Shown one piece after another: positions 8,549 to 17,103 of a DNA stretch of 64,000 nucleotides. Location of the stretch: NCBI RefSeq assembly GCF_001697185.1, contig NZ_CP014224.1:372001-436000 (forward strand). The letters run 5' to 3'. How positions within the stretch are numbered: the stretch's first letter is position 1; the number at the start of each line of letters is the position of its first letter. The notes below the pieces were generated by a model that saw only the letters and a program-made list of their open reading frames with translations, was not told the DNA's origin and ran no database searches. A program made the position numbers and the translations under genes. The DNA is from Wenyingzhuangia fucanilytica. GTDB taxonomy: Bacteria > Bacteroidota > Bacteroidia > Flavobacteriales > Flavobacteriaceae.

Positions 8549-10003
8549 ATGTCACAAATAAAAGAATATAAGCTGTTCATTAACGGCGAATGGAAAACAT
8601 CAACTTCAGGTGAAACTATAGATATTATAAATCCATCTACAGAAGAAGTAACAGCTAGAGTACAAAATGGTACTGCAGAAGAAGCTTTAGAAGCATTAGA
8701 AGCAGCTGATAAAGCTCAAAAAGAATGGAAAAAATTACCTGCTCGTCAGCGCGCTGAATTACTGTATAAATTAGCGGATGAAATAGATGCTAATACCGAA
8801 TATTTAGCAGAATTATTAACTAAGGAGCAAGGAAAACTTTTAAAAGTAGCACGTTTTGAAGTTGCTGTTACCGCATCATTTATTAGATATGCTTGCGAGG
8901 GAGCTCGTAGAATAGAAGGAGATATTATTCCTTCTGACAATCATAATGAACAAATTTGGATTCAAAAAGTACCTCGTGGGGTAATTGTTGCCATTACTGC
9001 GTGGAACTTTCCATTGGCTTTGGCAGGTCGTAAATTAGGACCAGCATTGGTTGCAGGTAACACTATTGTAATTAAACCTACATCAGAAACGCCATTGGCA
9101 ACTTTAGAGTTAGGAAACTTGGCAAACAAAGTTGGAATTCCAGCTGGGGTAATCAATATTTTAACAGGGCCAGGTAGAGCAATGGGGAATGCATTGGTAG
9201 AAAGCCCTATTACTAAAATGGTAACAATGACTGGTTCTACACCTGTAGGACAGCAAATTGCACGTAATGCAGCAACAAACTTAACGCATGTACAATTAGA
9301 ACTAGGAGGTAAAGCACCATTTATTGTTTTTGAAGATGCAGACATTGATGCAGCAGTAGCAGCAGCTTTACATTCTCGTTTTGACAACTGTGGGCAGGTT
9401 TGTACTTGTAATGAACGTATGTATGTACACGAAGGAATTTACGATGTGTTTATGGAGAAATTCATCAAAGCTACAAAAGCATTAAAAGTTGGAGATCCAA
9501 TGTTAGAAGAAACAGACATGGGGCCTAAAGTAAATGCTGCTGAATTAAAACACATGGAAGAATTAGTTGCCATTAGTGTTAAAGAAGGAGCAACAGTTGC
9601 AACTGGAGGTAAAAGACCAGAAGGAGCTGAGTTTGATAAAGGTTATTGGTTTGAGCCAACAGTTTTAACCAATGTAACTCAAGACATGACTATTGTACAC
9701 GAAGAATCTTTTGGGCCTATTTTGCCTGTTTTAAAGTTTAGTTCTTTTGATGAGGTAATTGGGTATGCAAATGATTGTGAGTACGGATTGGCTGCTATGG
9801 TGTTTACGAATGATATGAACACTATTATGAAATGTAATGATGAATTGGAGTTTGGAGAAATATATGTAAACAGAGGTCATGGTGAGCAACACCAAGGATT
9901 CCATAATGGATACAAATTGTCTGGTTCTGGAGGAGAAGATGGAAAATATGGATTTGAACAATATTTAGAAAAGAAAACTTTCTACATCAAACATAAAGTC
10001 TAA
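8549..10003 (+). CDS. Aldehyde dehydrogenase, probable 3,6-anhydrogalactose dehydrogenase
   Basis: The 484-residue cytosolic NAD(P)-dependent aldehyde dehydrogenase has an AldA/lactaldehyde dehydrogenase-like sequence. It shows AWNFPLAL, the nucleotide-site MTGSTPVGQ, the general-base region LELGGKAPF, and the catalytic Cys in NCGQVCTCNE. Its place between two sulfatases and two genes before the cycloisomerase matches the first intracellular step of anhydrogalactose use: oxidation of the free aldehyde to 3,6-anhydrogalactonate. Known anhydrogalactose dehydrogenases belong to this family. Whether the L form (agar) or D form (carrageenan) is used cannot be decided here, but GH117 downstream favours agar or porphyran. 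Confidence 0.8.
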   Translation: MSQIKEYKLFINGEWKTSTSGETIDIINPSTEEVTARVQNGTAEEALEALEAADKAQKEWKKLPARQRAELLYKLADEIDANTEYLAELLTKEQGKLLKVARFEVAVTASFIRYACEGARRIEGDIIPSDNHNEQIWIQKVPRGVIVAITAWNFPLALAGRKLGPALVAGNTIVIKPTSETPLATLELGNLANKVGIPAGVINILTGPGRAMGNALVESPITKMVTMTGSTPVGQQIARNAATNLTHVQLELGGKAPFIVFEDADIDAAVAAALHSRFDNCGQVCTCNERMYVHEGIYDVFMEKFIKATKALKVGDPMLEETDMGPKVNAAELKHMEELVAISVKEGATVATGGKRPEGAEFDKGYWFEPTVLTNVTQDMTIVHEESFGPILPVLKFSSFDEVIGYANDCEYGLAAMVFTNDMNTIMKCNDELEFGEIYVNRGHGEQHQGFHNGYKLSGSGGEDGKYGFEQYLEKKTFYIKHKV

Positions 10004-10019
10004 TTAAAAGCTAATCTTC

Positions 10020-11594
10020 ATGATTTTTATCAAACGTAATATGTATAAATATCTAATTTTAGTAGTCTTTAGTGTCGCTTTTATGAACTGTAAAGGTCAA
10101 GAAAAGAGTACTGAAAATAAAAATCTAAAGGAGTCAATAAAGCCCAATGTTGTGGTTATTTATTTAGATGATTTAGGTTATGGTGATTTAAGTTGTTATA
10201 ATTCAACAGCTTTAAAAACACCAAACATAGATAAATTGGCTAATGGTGGTGTAAGATTTACTAATGGTTATGCAACCTCTGCAACGTGTACGCCAAGTAG
10301 GTATGCTATTTTAACTGGAAAATATCCTTGGAGAAACAAGGATGCTAAAATTCTTCCAGGAACTGCTCCTTTAATCATTTCAACATCTCAAGAAACATTA
10401 CCAAAATTATTTAAATCAAAGGGTTATGCAACAGGGGTTGTGGGTAAATGGCATTTAGGTTTAGGGTCAGGACATGTAAATTGGAATGAACACATTTCTC
10501 CAAGTCCTAACGAAGTTGGTTTTGACTATTCTTACATTATGGCAGCAACACAAGATCGTGTACCAACGGTTTATATTAAAAATGGAAATGTTGTAGGATT
10601 AGATCTAAAGGACCCTATAAAAGTAAATTATCAAAAAAACTTTGAAGGAGAACCAACAGCTATTAGTAATCCAGAAATGTTAACGATGAAATGGCATCAC
10701 GGACATAACAATAGTATTGTAAATGGTATTCCAAGAATTGGTTTTATGAAAGGTGGTGAAGCTGCAAAGTGGAAAGATGTAGATATGGCCGATCATTTTT
10801 TAGAAAAAGCGAAAGCTTATGTTAAAAAAGAGAAAGAGCATCCTTTTTTCTTGTATTATGCACTTCAACAGCCTCATGTACCTAGAACGCCTCATCCACG
10901 TTTTGCTGGAAAATCAGGTTTAGGACCTCGTGGAGACGTAATTTTAGAAGCTGATTGGGTGATTGGTGAGTTTATAAAAACTTTAGAAACTGAAGGGCTT
11001 TTAGAAAACACGATGATTATATTTTCAAGTGATAATGGTCCTGTTTTAAATGATGGTTACGAGGATGATGCTGTTGAAAAAATAGGTGATCACGATCCTA
11101 AAGGAGGCTTACGTGGAGGAAAATATAGCTTGTTTGATGCCGGAACACATGTCCCATTTATTACTTATTGGAAAGGGAAAATAAAACCACAAGTATCAGA
11201 TGCCTTAGTTTGTCAGGTTGATTTATTGGCTTCATTAGCTAGTCTTATTGATGGTAAAATAAAAACTTCTGATAGTGAAAATATTTTACCAGCGTTTTTA
11301 GGGCAAAGCAAAGAAGGTCGTAAGTCATTAGTTTTGGAGGCAAATACCAAAACAGCTTATCGTGAAGGAAATTGGATGATGATTCCTCCTTACTCAGGTG
11401 AGGCTATAAATACTTTAGTTAATATAGAATTAGGAAACTCTAGTGAGTATCAATTATATCATTTAAAAGACGATAAAGGACAGCAAAATAATTTAGCTCA
11501 TTCAAACCCAAAGAAATTACAAGAAATGATTAAAAATTTCGAAGCAATTCGTGGAGAGAATGATGCAAATACTGAAGAATTAGAGTTGAAATAA
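10020..11594 (+). CDS. Second sulfatase, lipoprotein type
   Basis: The 524-residue sulfatase carries a lipobox-like signal (VFSVAFMNC, Cys near residue 22), so it is probably anchored to a membrane. Sulfatase landmarks are NVVVIYLDDLGYGDLSCY, the active-site C-T-P-S-R in ATCTPSRYAILTGKYPW, GKWHLGLG, and SSDNGPV. It is about 57 residues longer than the first sulfatase and clearly diverged from it, so the two probably remove different sulfate groups. An in-frame ATG at 10041 would give a slightly shorter signal peptide and is an equally good start. Spacing is 16 bases after the aldehyde dehydrogenase and 9 bases before the cycloisomerase. Confidence 0.9.
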   Translation: MIFIKRNMYKYLILVVFSVAFMNCKGQEKSTENKNLKESIKPNVVVIYLDDLGYGDLSCYNSTALKTPNIDKLANGGVRFTNGYATSATCTPSRYAILTGKYPWRNKDAKILPGTAPLIISTSQETLPKLFKSKGYATGVVGKWHLGLGSGHVNWNEHISPSPNEVGFDYSYIMAATQDRVPTVYIKNGNVVGLDLKDPIKVNYQKNFEGEPTAISNPEMLTMKWHHGHNNSIVNGIPRIGFMKGGEAAKWKDVDMADHFLEKAKAYVKKEKEHPFFLYYALQQPHVPRTPHPRFAGKSGLGPRGDVILEADWVIGEFIKTLETEGLLENTMIIFSSDNGPVLNDGYEDDAVEKIGDHDPKGGLRGGKYSLFDAGTHVPFITYWKGKIKPQVSDALVCQVDLLASLASLIDGKIKTSDSENILPAFLGQSKEGRKSLVLEANTKTAYREGNWMMIPPYSGEAINTLVNIELGNSSEYQLYHLKDDKGQQNNLAHSNPKKLQEMIKNFEAIRGENDANTEELELK

Positions 11595-11603
11595 GAATAA
11601 ATT

Positions 11604-12698
11604 ATGAGCACGAAAATTTCAAATATTAAAACACGTCTGTTTACAGTGCCTTTACCAGAGGTAATGTCAGATGCAAAGCATGGAGATCACTATCATTTTG
11701 AGTTGGTAACAGTAACTGTTACGTTAGAAGATGGTAGCGAAGGAACTGGTTATACTTATACAGGAGGTAAAGGAGGTTACGCTATTAAGGCAATGGTAGA
11801 ACACGATTTTACCAATGTATTAATTGGTAAAGACGGAACAGATATAGAAGGGATTTATGACTTTTTAGAGTGGCATATTCACTATGTAGGTCGTGGAGGG
11901 ATTGCTTCTTTTGCAATTTCTGCAGTAGATATTGCATTGTGGGACATCCGTTGTAAAAAAGCAGGACAGCCTTTATGGAAAATGGCTGGTGGAGCAGGAA
12001 ATACTTGTAAAGCTTACTGTGGAGGAATTGATTTAATGTTTCCAATAGAGAAACTTTTAAATAATATGAAAGGTTATTTAGAAAGTGGATTTAATGCAGT
12101 GAAAATTAAAATTGGACGCGAAAATTTAGAAGAAGATTTAGAGCGTATCAAAGCAGTTAGAGAATATATTGGACCTGATGTTACTTTTATGGTAGATGCC
12201 AATTACTCTATGACAGTAGAAAAAGCTATCAAAGCAATTGAAGGATTTAAAGATCAAAATATTACTTGGTTTGAAGAGCCGATTATTCCAGATAATTACA
12301 AAGGATTTGCAGAAATTGTAGAAGCGACTGGTTTTCCATTAGCTATGGGAGAAAACTTACACACAATTCATGAATTTGAATATGCGTTTGACCAGGCAAA
12401 ATTATCATTTATTCAACCAGATGCTTCTAATTGTGGAGGGGTTACAGGATGGTTGGCAGCTGCAAGATTAGCAGACAAGCATGGAATTCCTGCTTGTTCT
12501 CATGGAATGCAAGAGTTACATGTAAGCTTGGTATCTGCACAACCAAATTCAGGATGGTTAGAAGTTCATAGTTTTCCTATAGATCAATATACTACTAGAC
12601 CTTTGGTGGTAGAAAATTACAGAGCTGTAGCACCAGATTATCCAGGAGTTGGAGTCATTTTTGATTGGCAAAAATTAAATCCATACGAACAAAAATAA
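11604..12698 (+). CDS. Enolase-superfamily enzyme, probable 3,6-anhydrogalactonate cycloisomerase
   Basis: The 364-residue mandelate racemase/enolase-family protein has the KxK base motif in VKIKIG (about residue 166). Metal ligands are seen at VDANYS, FEEPIIP and GENLH, and a candidate second catalytic His in CSHGMQE. Anhydrogalactonate cycloisomerases of agar and carrageenan degraders belong to this superfamily. They open the 3,6-anhydro ring to give 2-keto-3-deoxygalactonate. The next-but-one position to an aldehyde dehydrogenase, plus GH117 in the same operon, supports that role over a plain sugar-acid dehydratase. The kinase and aldolase that would complete the route are not in the window. 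Confidence 0.8.
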   Translation: MSTKISNIKTRLFTVPLPEVMSDAKHGDHYHFELVTVTVTLEDGSEGTGYTYTGGKGGYAIKAMVEHDFTNVLIGKDGTDIEGIYDFLEWHIHYVGRGGIASFAISAVDIALWDIRCKKAGQPLWKMAGGAGNTCKAYCGGIDLMFPIEKLLNNMKGYLESGFNAVKIKIGRENLEEDLERIKAVREYIGPDVTFMVDANYSMTVEKAIKAIEGFKDQNITWFEEPIIPDNYKGFAEIVEATGFPLAMGENLHTIHEFEYAFDQAKLSFIQPDASNCGGVTGWLAAARLADKHGIPACSHGMQELHVSLVSAQPNSGWLEVHSFPIDQYTTRPLVVENYRAVAPDYPGVGVIFDWQKLNPYEQK

Positions 12699-12706
12699 AT
12701 ATATTT

Positions 12707-13753
12707 ATGAGCATAAAACAATCAATCTTTGGAACCCATAATAACCAAGATATTTATTTGTATTCGATTAAGAATGCGAATGGAGTTGAGGTAAAAATCA
12801 CAAATTATGGAGCAACTATTACCGCTATAAAAGTACCTAATTCAAACGGAGAGATAGAAAATATAGCTTGTGGCTTTGATACTTTAGAAGGATATTTCTC
12901 AGAAGAGTATAAAAACAATTCTCCTTATTTTGGAGGAACAGTAGGTAGATATTGTTCTCAAATAAAAAACGCAAGTTTTGAGTTGAATGGTAAAGTTTAT
13001 CAGCTAGAAAATAATTGTGGTGATAATAATTTACACGGAGGTGTTGTTGGGTTTGATAAAAAAGTTTGGAATGTTTTAGTCATAGATACAGAACAAGGAA
13101 AAGGAGTTGAAATGTCTTTGCTTAGTAAAGATATGGAAGAAGGATTTCCAGGAAATGTAAATGTAAAAGTTACTTTTTTATTGAATGATGAAAATGAGTT
13201 GTCTATAAACTATTATGCTGTTCCCGATGCGGATACACCATTGTCGTTAACCAATCATACTTATTTCAATTTATCAGGATTTTCAGAAGGAGTTGAAAAT
13301 CATACGGCTACAGTTCATACAAATCAAAGATTAGCTCTTGATACTACAGGAGCTGCTACAGGTGAAATTGTAAATGTTACAGGAAAAGAAGACGATTTAC
13401 GTGATGGTAAACACATTGGAGATGTTCATGATTTAATGGAAGATGGATTTGAGCATTTTTATGTTTTTGACAATGCAAAAGAAATAGTAAAGCACACAGC
13501 ATCTGTTACATTTAAAGAAAGTGGTAGAAGTTTAGAGGTGTTTACCACAGAGCCTTGTATGCTTTTTTATACAGGAAAATATACTTCTGATGCATTAAAA
13601 AGAGAGAATGGAGAGCAATATGGTAAATACCGTGGATTTTGTTGTGAAACACATAGATATCCTAATGGGCCAAATATTAAAAATTCTCCAAAATCAATTA
13701 CCAAAGCAGGAGAAGAATTTAACAGTACCACCATTTTTAAATTTGGATGGTAG
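12707..13753 (+). CDS. galM: Aldose 1-epimerase (galactose mutarotase)
   Basis: The 348-residue protein matches the galactose mutarotase family. It has ITNYGATITAIKVPN at the N-terminus, GGTVGRYCSQIKNA, NNLHGGVVGFDKKVW, the catalytic-His region SLTNHTYFNLSG, and the C-terminal CCETHRYPNGPN. It interconverts alpha and beta anomers of D-galactose released from algal galactan. No signal peptide is visible from the ATG at 12707, so it is cytosolic. An upstream in-frame ATG at 12665 lies inside the preceding gene and adds residues unlike the family, so 12707 was chosen. It leaves an eight-base gap after the cycloisomerase. Confidence 0.88.
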   Translation: MSIKQSIFGTHNNQDIYLYSIKNANGVEVKITNYGATITAIKVPNSNGEIENIACGFDTLEGYFSEEYKNNSPYFGGTVGRYCSQIKNASFELNGKVYQLENNCGDNNLHGGVVGFDKKVWNVLVIDTEQGKGVEMSLLSKDMEEGFPGNVNVKVTFLLNDENELSINYYAVPDADTPLSLTNHTYFNLSGFSEGVENHTATVHTNQRLALDTTGAATGEIVNVTGKEDDLRDGKHIGDVHDLMEDGFEHFYVFDNAKEIVKHTASVTFKESGRSLEVFTTEPCMLFYTGKYTSDALKRENGEQYGKYRGFCCETHRYPNGPNIKNSPKSITKAGEEFNSTTIFKFGW

Positions 13754-13782
13754 TATATTTTTAACTTAAATAACTAGAAAAA

Positions 13783-14796
13783 ATGATAGAAGGAATATTA
13801 TTAGCTATTGGGGCTGGATTAATGTTAGGGCTGTACGCACTACCAGAAAAATTTACCAAAGATTTTAAATTTGAAAATACTTGGGGGTTGTTTTTTATGA
13901 TGACTATGTTTTTAGTACCAATAATCGCATCATTTGTATTGATTAAAGATTTTAAAGATGTTTTTGCAGCCATTCCTACAGAGGTAATTGTAAAAATGGG
14001 AGTTGCTAGTTTCTTATGGGGAATTGGAGTTATGATGTGGGGAAAAGCAATTAGCCATATAGGATTGTCTTTAGGTTTTTCATTATTTATTGGAACAGTA
14101 ATTTTAGTAGGATCTATTTTGCCTTTTGTAGTAGATGGATTACCAGAAAGTAATGTGTTTTTTACTATTTTGGGAGGAATTTTTATTGTGTTGTTAGGAG
14201 TGTTATTCAATGGTCAAGCTGGGTTTACTAGAGAGCTAGATGAATTGGAGTCTGGAAACAGTAAAAAAGAAAAAGGTTCTATGGTAAAAGGAGTTTCTAT
14301 TGCTGTAATTGGAGGTTTGTTGGCTACAGGGTTTAGTTATGCAAATGCAGTAGGGCGACCATTAATTCACGAAGCTTGTCAAGCAGCAGGAAATGCAGAA
14401 TGGGTAACAGCAGTTGCAGTTATGTTTCCTATTTTTATTAGTGGTGGAATTGTAATGGCAGCATATTTTGCTTATGAATTAACCATCAAAAAATCATGGG
14501 GAGATTTTAAAACACCTCATTTTACTAAAAATTTATGGTTAATTTTAGTGATGGCAGTATTCCATTACGCAGCTTCGGCATTGTTTGCTTTTGCAGCATT
14601 TAAGTTAGGAGAAGTAGGAAATACCGTAGGATATGCTATTTTTAACACCTCGTGTGTAGCTACTGCTATTGTGAGTGGTATTGTAACCAAAGAATGGATA
14701 GATGCCTCTAGCAAAGCTAAAAATTATTTATACTTAAGTTTGGTTTGTATGATAGGTGGTATTTTATTGATTGCTTATTCTAATAGCATAAGTTAA
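13783..14796 (+). CDS. RhaT/GRP-like sugar-proton symporter
   Basis: The 337-residue integral membrane protein has about ten hydrophobic segments. The N-terminal pattern GILLAIGAGLMLGLYALPEKF resembles the L-rhamnose-H+ symporter RhaT and related drug/metabolite-superfamily sugar permeases. In this operon it is the only inner-membrane transporter. It probably brings anhydrogalactose, galactose or a disaccharide into the cytoplasm for the downstream dehydrogenase and cycloisomerase. No SusC/SusD pair is present in the window, so outer-membrane uptake must be encoded elsewhere, perhaps just left of base 1. Substrate is inferred from context only. Confidence 0.78.
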   Translation: MIEGILLAIGAGLMLGLYALPEKFTKDFKFENTWGLFFMMTMFLVPIIASFVLIKDFKDVFAAIPTEVIVKMGVASFLWGIGVMMWGKAISHIGLSLGFSLFIGTVILVGSILPFVVDGLPESNVFFTILGGIFIVLLGVLFNGQAGFTRELDELESGNSKKEKGSMVKGVSIAVIGGLLATGFSYANAVGRPLIHEACQAAGNAEWVTAVAVMFPIFISGGIVMAAYFAYELTIKKSWGDFKTPHFTKNLWLILVMAVFHYAASALFAFAAFKLGEVGNTVGYAIFNTSCVATAIVSGIVTKEWIDASSKAKNYLYLSLVCMIGGILLIAYSNSIS

Positions 14797-14853
14797 ATAT
14801 TATTAAGAAAAGATATAGAAGAAATAATTCTAAAATTTAAACACTAAAAGAAG

Positions 14854-16095
14854 ATGAAAAAAATAAAATTTTTAATTCCAATTGTATTAGGAGTTACTTT
14901 GTTCTCTTGTCAACAATCAAAAGAAGAGGTGAATAATTGTGATAAAAAAATAGTTCCAACAGAAGATCAAATGGATTTTTTAGGAATTACAAATAAAGAT
15001 AAATTAAGTGCAGCCTCTAAAAGAGCTTTGTTATGGGATGAAGAATTAGTTAAAGGGAATGATTGGTTTTTTTCTTACGAAACATATGATTTAAAAGGAG
15101 ACTTAGCATATGAAGAAGGTGTGGTAAGAAGAGATCCAAGTGCTATGATAAAGCATGATGGGAAATATTATGTATGGTATTCAAAGAGTGTTGGTCCTAC
15201 AGATGGTTTTGGAGGAGATATAGAAAATGATAAAGTTTTTCCTTGGGATAGATGTGATATTTGGTATGCTACCTCTAAAGATGGTTTAACGTGGAAAGAA
15301 GAAGGTTTGGCAGTAGCTAGAGGAGAAAAAGGTACTTACGATGATCGTTCTGTGTTTACGGTAGAAATTATGGAAAATGATGGGTTATACTACTTATGTT
15401 ATCAAACAATTGGTGGTTTATATAATGTTAGAACTAAAAATCAAATAGGATTGGCTTGGTCAACATCACCAAATGGACCTTGGACAAAAAGTGAAGAGCC
15501 TATTTTAAGCCCTGCAGATAATGGGATTTGGAAAGGAGAGGAGCAAGATAGATTTGCAGTTATCAAAAAAGGAGATTTTGATAGCCACAAAGTACACGAT
15601 CCATGTATTTTACCATATAAAGGAAAATTTTATTTGTACTATAAAGGAGAGCAAATGGGAGAAGCTATTACATTTGGTGGTCGTCAAATTAGACATGGAG
15701 TTGCGATTGCAGACAATCCAAAAGGGCCTTATGTAAAATCTGAATACAACCCAATTTCTAACAGTGGACACGAAATTTGTGTTTGGCCTTATAATGGAGG
15801 AATTGCTTCGTTAATTACTACAGATGGTCCAGAAAAGAATACAGTTCAATGGTCACCTGATGGGATTAACTTTGATATTAAAGCTGTTGTAAAAGGAGCT
15901 CCACATGCAATTGGTTTAAACAGAACTGCAGATAACGAAAAAGAACCAACTGAAATTTTACGTTGGGGATTGACACATGAATACAGAACTTACAATTACC
16001 AATATATTCGTGGGTTTAAAACTGCTAGAATGATCCGTCATACAGCAAAAGGTGTGGTAAAAGGAAAAGAAGTAAAAGTAGGAGATCAAAAATAG
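14854..16095 (+). CDS. GH117 family alpha-1,3-(3,6-anhydro)galactosidase, lipoprotein
   Basis: The 413-residue protein has a lipobox (VTLFSC, Cys19). The N-terminal SAASKR at residues 52-57 matches the SxAxxR motif that marks GH117. It has five-bladed-propeller style repeats, including RRDPSAMIKHDGKYYVWYS and KVHDPCILPYKGKFYLYYKG. The GHEICVWPYNG segment may carry the unusual catalytic His described for GH117. GH117 enzymes remove the terminal 3,6-anhydro-alpha-L-galactose from neoagaro-oligosaccharides; some members have other substrates. It is the last gene of the operon and feeds the aldehyde dehydrogenase and cycloisomerase. The family call is strong; exact substrate is inferred. Confidence 0.87.
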   Translation: MKKIKFLIPIVLGVTLFSCQQSKEEVNNCDKKIVPTEDQMDFLGITNKDKLSAASKRALLWDEELVKGNDWFFSYETYDLKGDLAYEEGVVRRDPSAMIKHDGKYYVWYSKSVGPTDGFGGDIENDKVFPWDRCDIWYATSKDGLTWKEEGLAVARGEKGTYDDRSVFTVEIMENDGLYYLCYQTIGGLYNVRTKNQIGLAWSTSPNGPWTKSEEPILSPADNGIWKGEEQDRFAVIKKGDFDSHKVHDPCILPYKGKFYLYYKGEQMGEAITFGGRQIRHGVAIADNPKGPYVKSEYNPISNSGHEICVWPYNGGIASLITTDGPEKNTVQWSPDGINFDIKAVVKGAPHAIGLNRTADNEKEPTEILRWGLTHEYRTYNYQYIRGFKTARMIRHTAKGVVKGKEVKVGDQK

Positions 16096-16116
16096 ATTTT
16101 AATGCTTTAAATATAA

Positions 16117-16150
16117 AAGAGACTATATACCTATATAGTCTCTTTTTTTT
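16117..16150 (+). terminator. Terminator of the anhydrogalactose operon
   Basis: AAAGAGACTATATA and TATATAGTCTCTTT pair almost perfectly around two bases and are followed by a T run. It closes the ten-gene operon. Confidence 0.9.
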
Positions 16151-16314
16151 ATGGTCAGTTTTAATTTTGATGAGTTAAAATAAAATGTTGGATATGAAAC
16201 TGAATTAGGTACTATAAAACCTAGAGGTCTTTAGTTTTATAAAATAATTGTAAAAGACTGGGCTTTATTAATTTATGCGTATCTTATAAGATGTCATTTT
16301 TAAAAAATGAAATC

Positions 16315-17055
16315 ATGAAAAATAAAACATTAGGAATTATTTGTATTTTACTTATTTCAGTATCTGCATGTAAAAAAGATAGTGATCCTGAAAATAACGA
16401 ACCTCAATCTGTAGTTGGTGTTTGGGCAATTAAAAACGGGGTAGAGTTTTCTTATTTAACATTGTTGTCAAACAATACGTTTATGTATGCAGAAAACGAT
16501 GCAGACATTGAATCGGAGGCAGAGAATGGGTTGGAGCTAGGTACGTATTCTTATAATTCAGACAAGGAACAAATAACCTTTAATATTGTGTATGATGATA
16601 ACGATCCTGGGAATGAATCTGGTATTGGTGATGCTGGAACGCCAGCAATATTTGAAGCTTCAGTTTTAGAAAGTGGAGCTAAATTAAGCCTTTTAAATGG
16701 AGAGTTAATTTTTAATAAGAAGGAATTCACAGATTCATCTCCTATTACAGGGGTTTGGGGTGTAGAAAATGGGACTGAATTTTCTTATTTAACATTGTTG
16801 TCAGACAATACATTTTTGTATGGAGAAAATGATTTAGACACAACATCTGATTTAGAGAATGGAATAGAAGTTGGTACCTATGTATATAACTCAACTAATG
16901 GAACGATAACTTTTACAATTGTGTATGATGATAACGATTCTGGAAATGATTCTGGTATTGGTGATATTGGAACAGATAGTACGATTGATGTAGTATTATC
17001 TAATGGGAACAACACATTAACCATTTCTGGTTTAGTGCTTACAAAAGCCTTGTAG
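16315..17055 (+). CDS. Lipoprotein with two tandem homologous domains, function unknown
   Basis: The 246-residue protein begins at the ATG at 16315, which puts a standard lipoprotein signal first (ICILLISVSAC). An earlier ATG at 16291 only adds eight residues. The mature part is an internal duplication. Each copy has VVGVWAIKNG or ITGVWGVENG, then EFSYLTLLS.NTF.Y.END, then LE.GTY.YNS, then TF.IVYDDND..N.SGIGD. The acidic DDNDxGNxSGIGD segment could bind calcium. The family is not recognised. It lies alone behind the polysaccharide operon with its own leader, which shares CTAGAGGTCT with the leader of the IclR gene, and ends at a strong bidirectional terminator. A surface-binding role for the locus is possible but unsupported. 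Confidence 0.7.
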   Translation: MKNKTLGIICILLISVSACKKDSDPENNEPQSVVGVWAIKNGVEFSYLTLLSNNTFMYAENDADIESEAENGLELGTYSYNSDKEQITFNIVYDDNDPGNESGIGDAGTPAIFEASVLESGAKLSLLNGELIFNKKEFTDSSPITGVWGVENGTEFSYLTLLSDNTFLYGENDLDTTSDLENGIEVGTYVYNSTNGTITFTIVYDDNDSGNDSGIGDIGTDSTIDVVLSNGNNTLTISGLVLTKAL

Positions 17056-17070
17056 ATAGATAAATAAAAT

Positions 17071-17103
17071 AAAAAAGCTCGAGAAATTTCTCGAGCTTTT
17101 TTA
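17071..17103. terminator. Bidirectional terminator between convergent genes
   Basis: AAAAAAGCTCGAGAAA and its exact complement TTTCTCGAGCTTTTTT lie back to back, so the hairpin ends in a T run on both strands. It serves the lipoprotein gene (plus) and the binding-protein gene ending at 17104 (minus). Confidence 0.9.

Noticed and set aside
8962-9387. Minus-strand open frame opposite the aldehyde dehydrogenase
   Set aside because: The sense strand encodes conserved aldehyde dehydrogenase motifs across the whole stretch.
13761-14210. Minus-strand open frame of 149 codons opposite the RhaT-like permease
   Set aside because: It is rich in Asn, Pro and Ile as expected of antisense reading of a hydrophobic gene, and the sense gene has a complete membrane-protein pattern.
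1-16150. Alginate or ulvan locus
   Set aside because: No polysaccharide lyase or uronate enzymes other than the SDR are present, while GH117 and the cycloisomerase point to anhydrogalactose.
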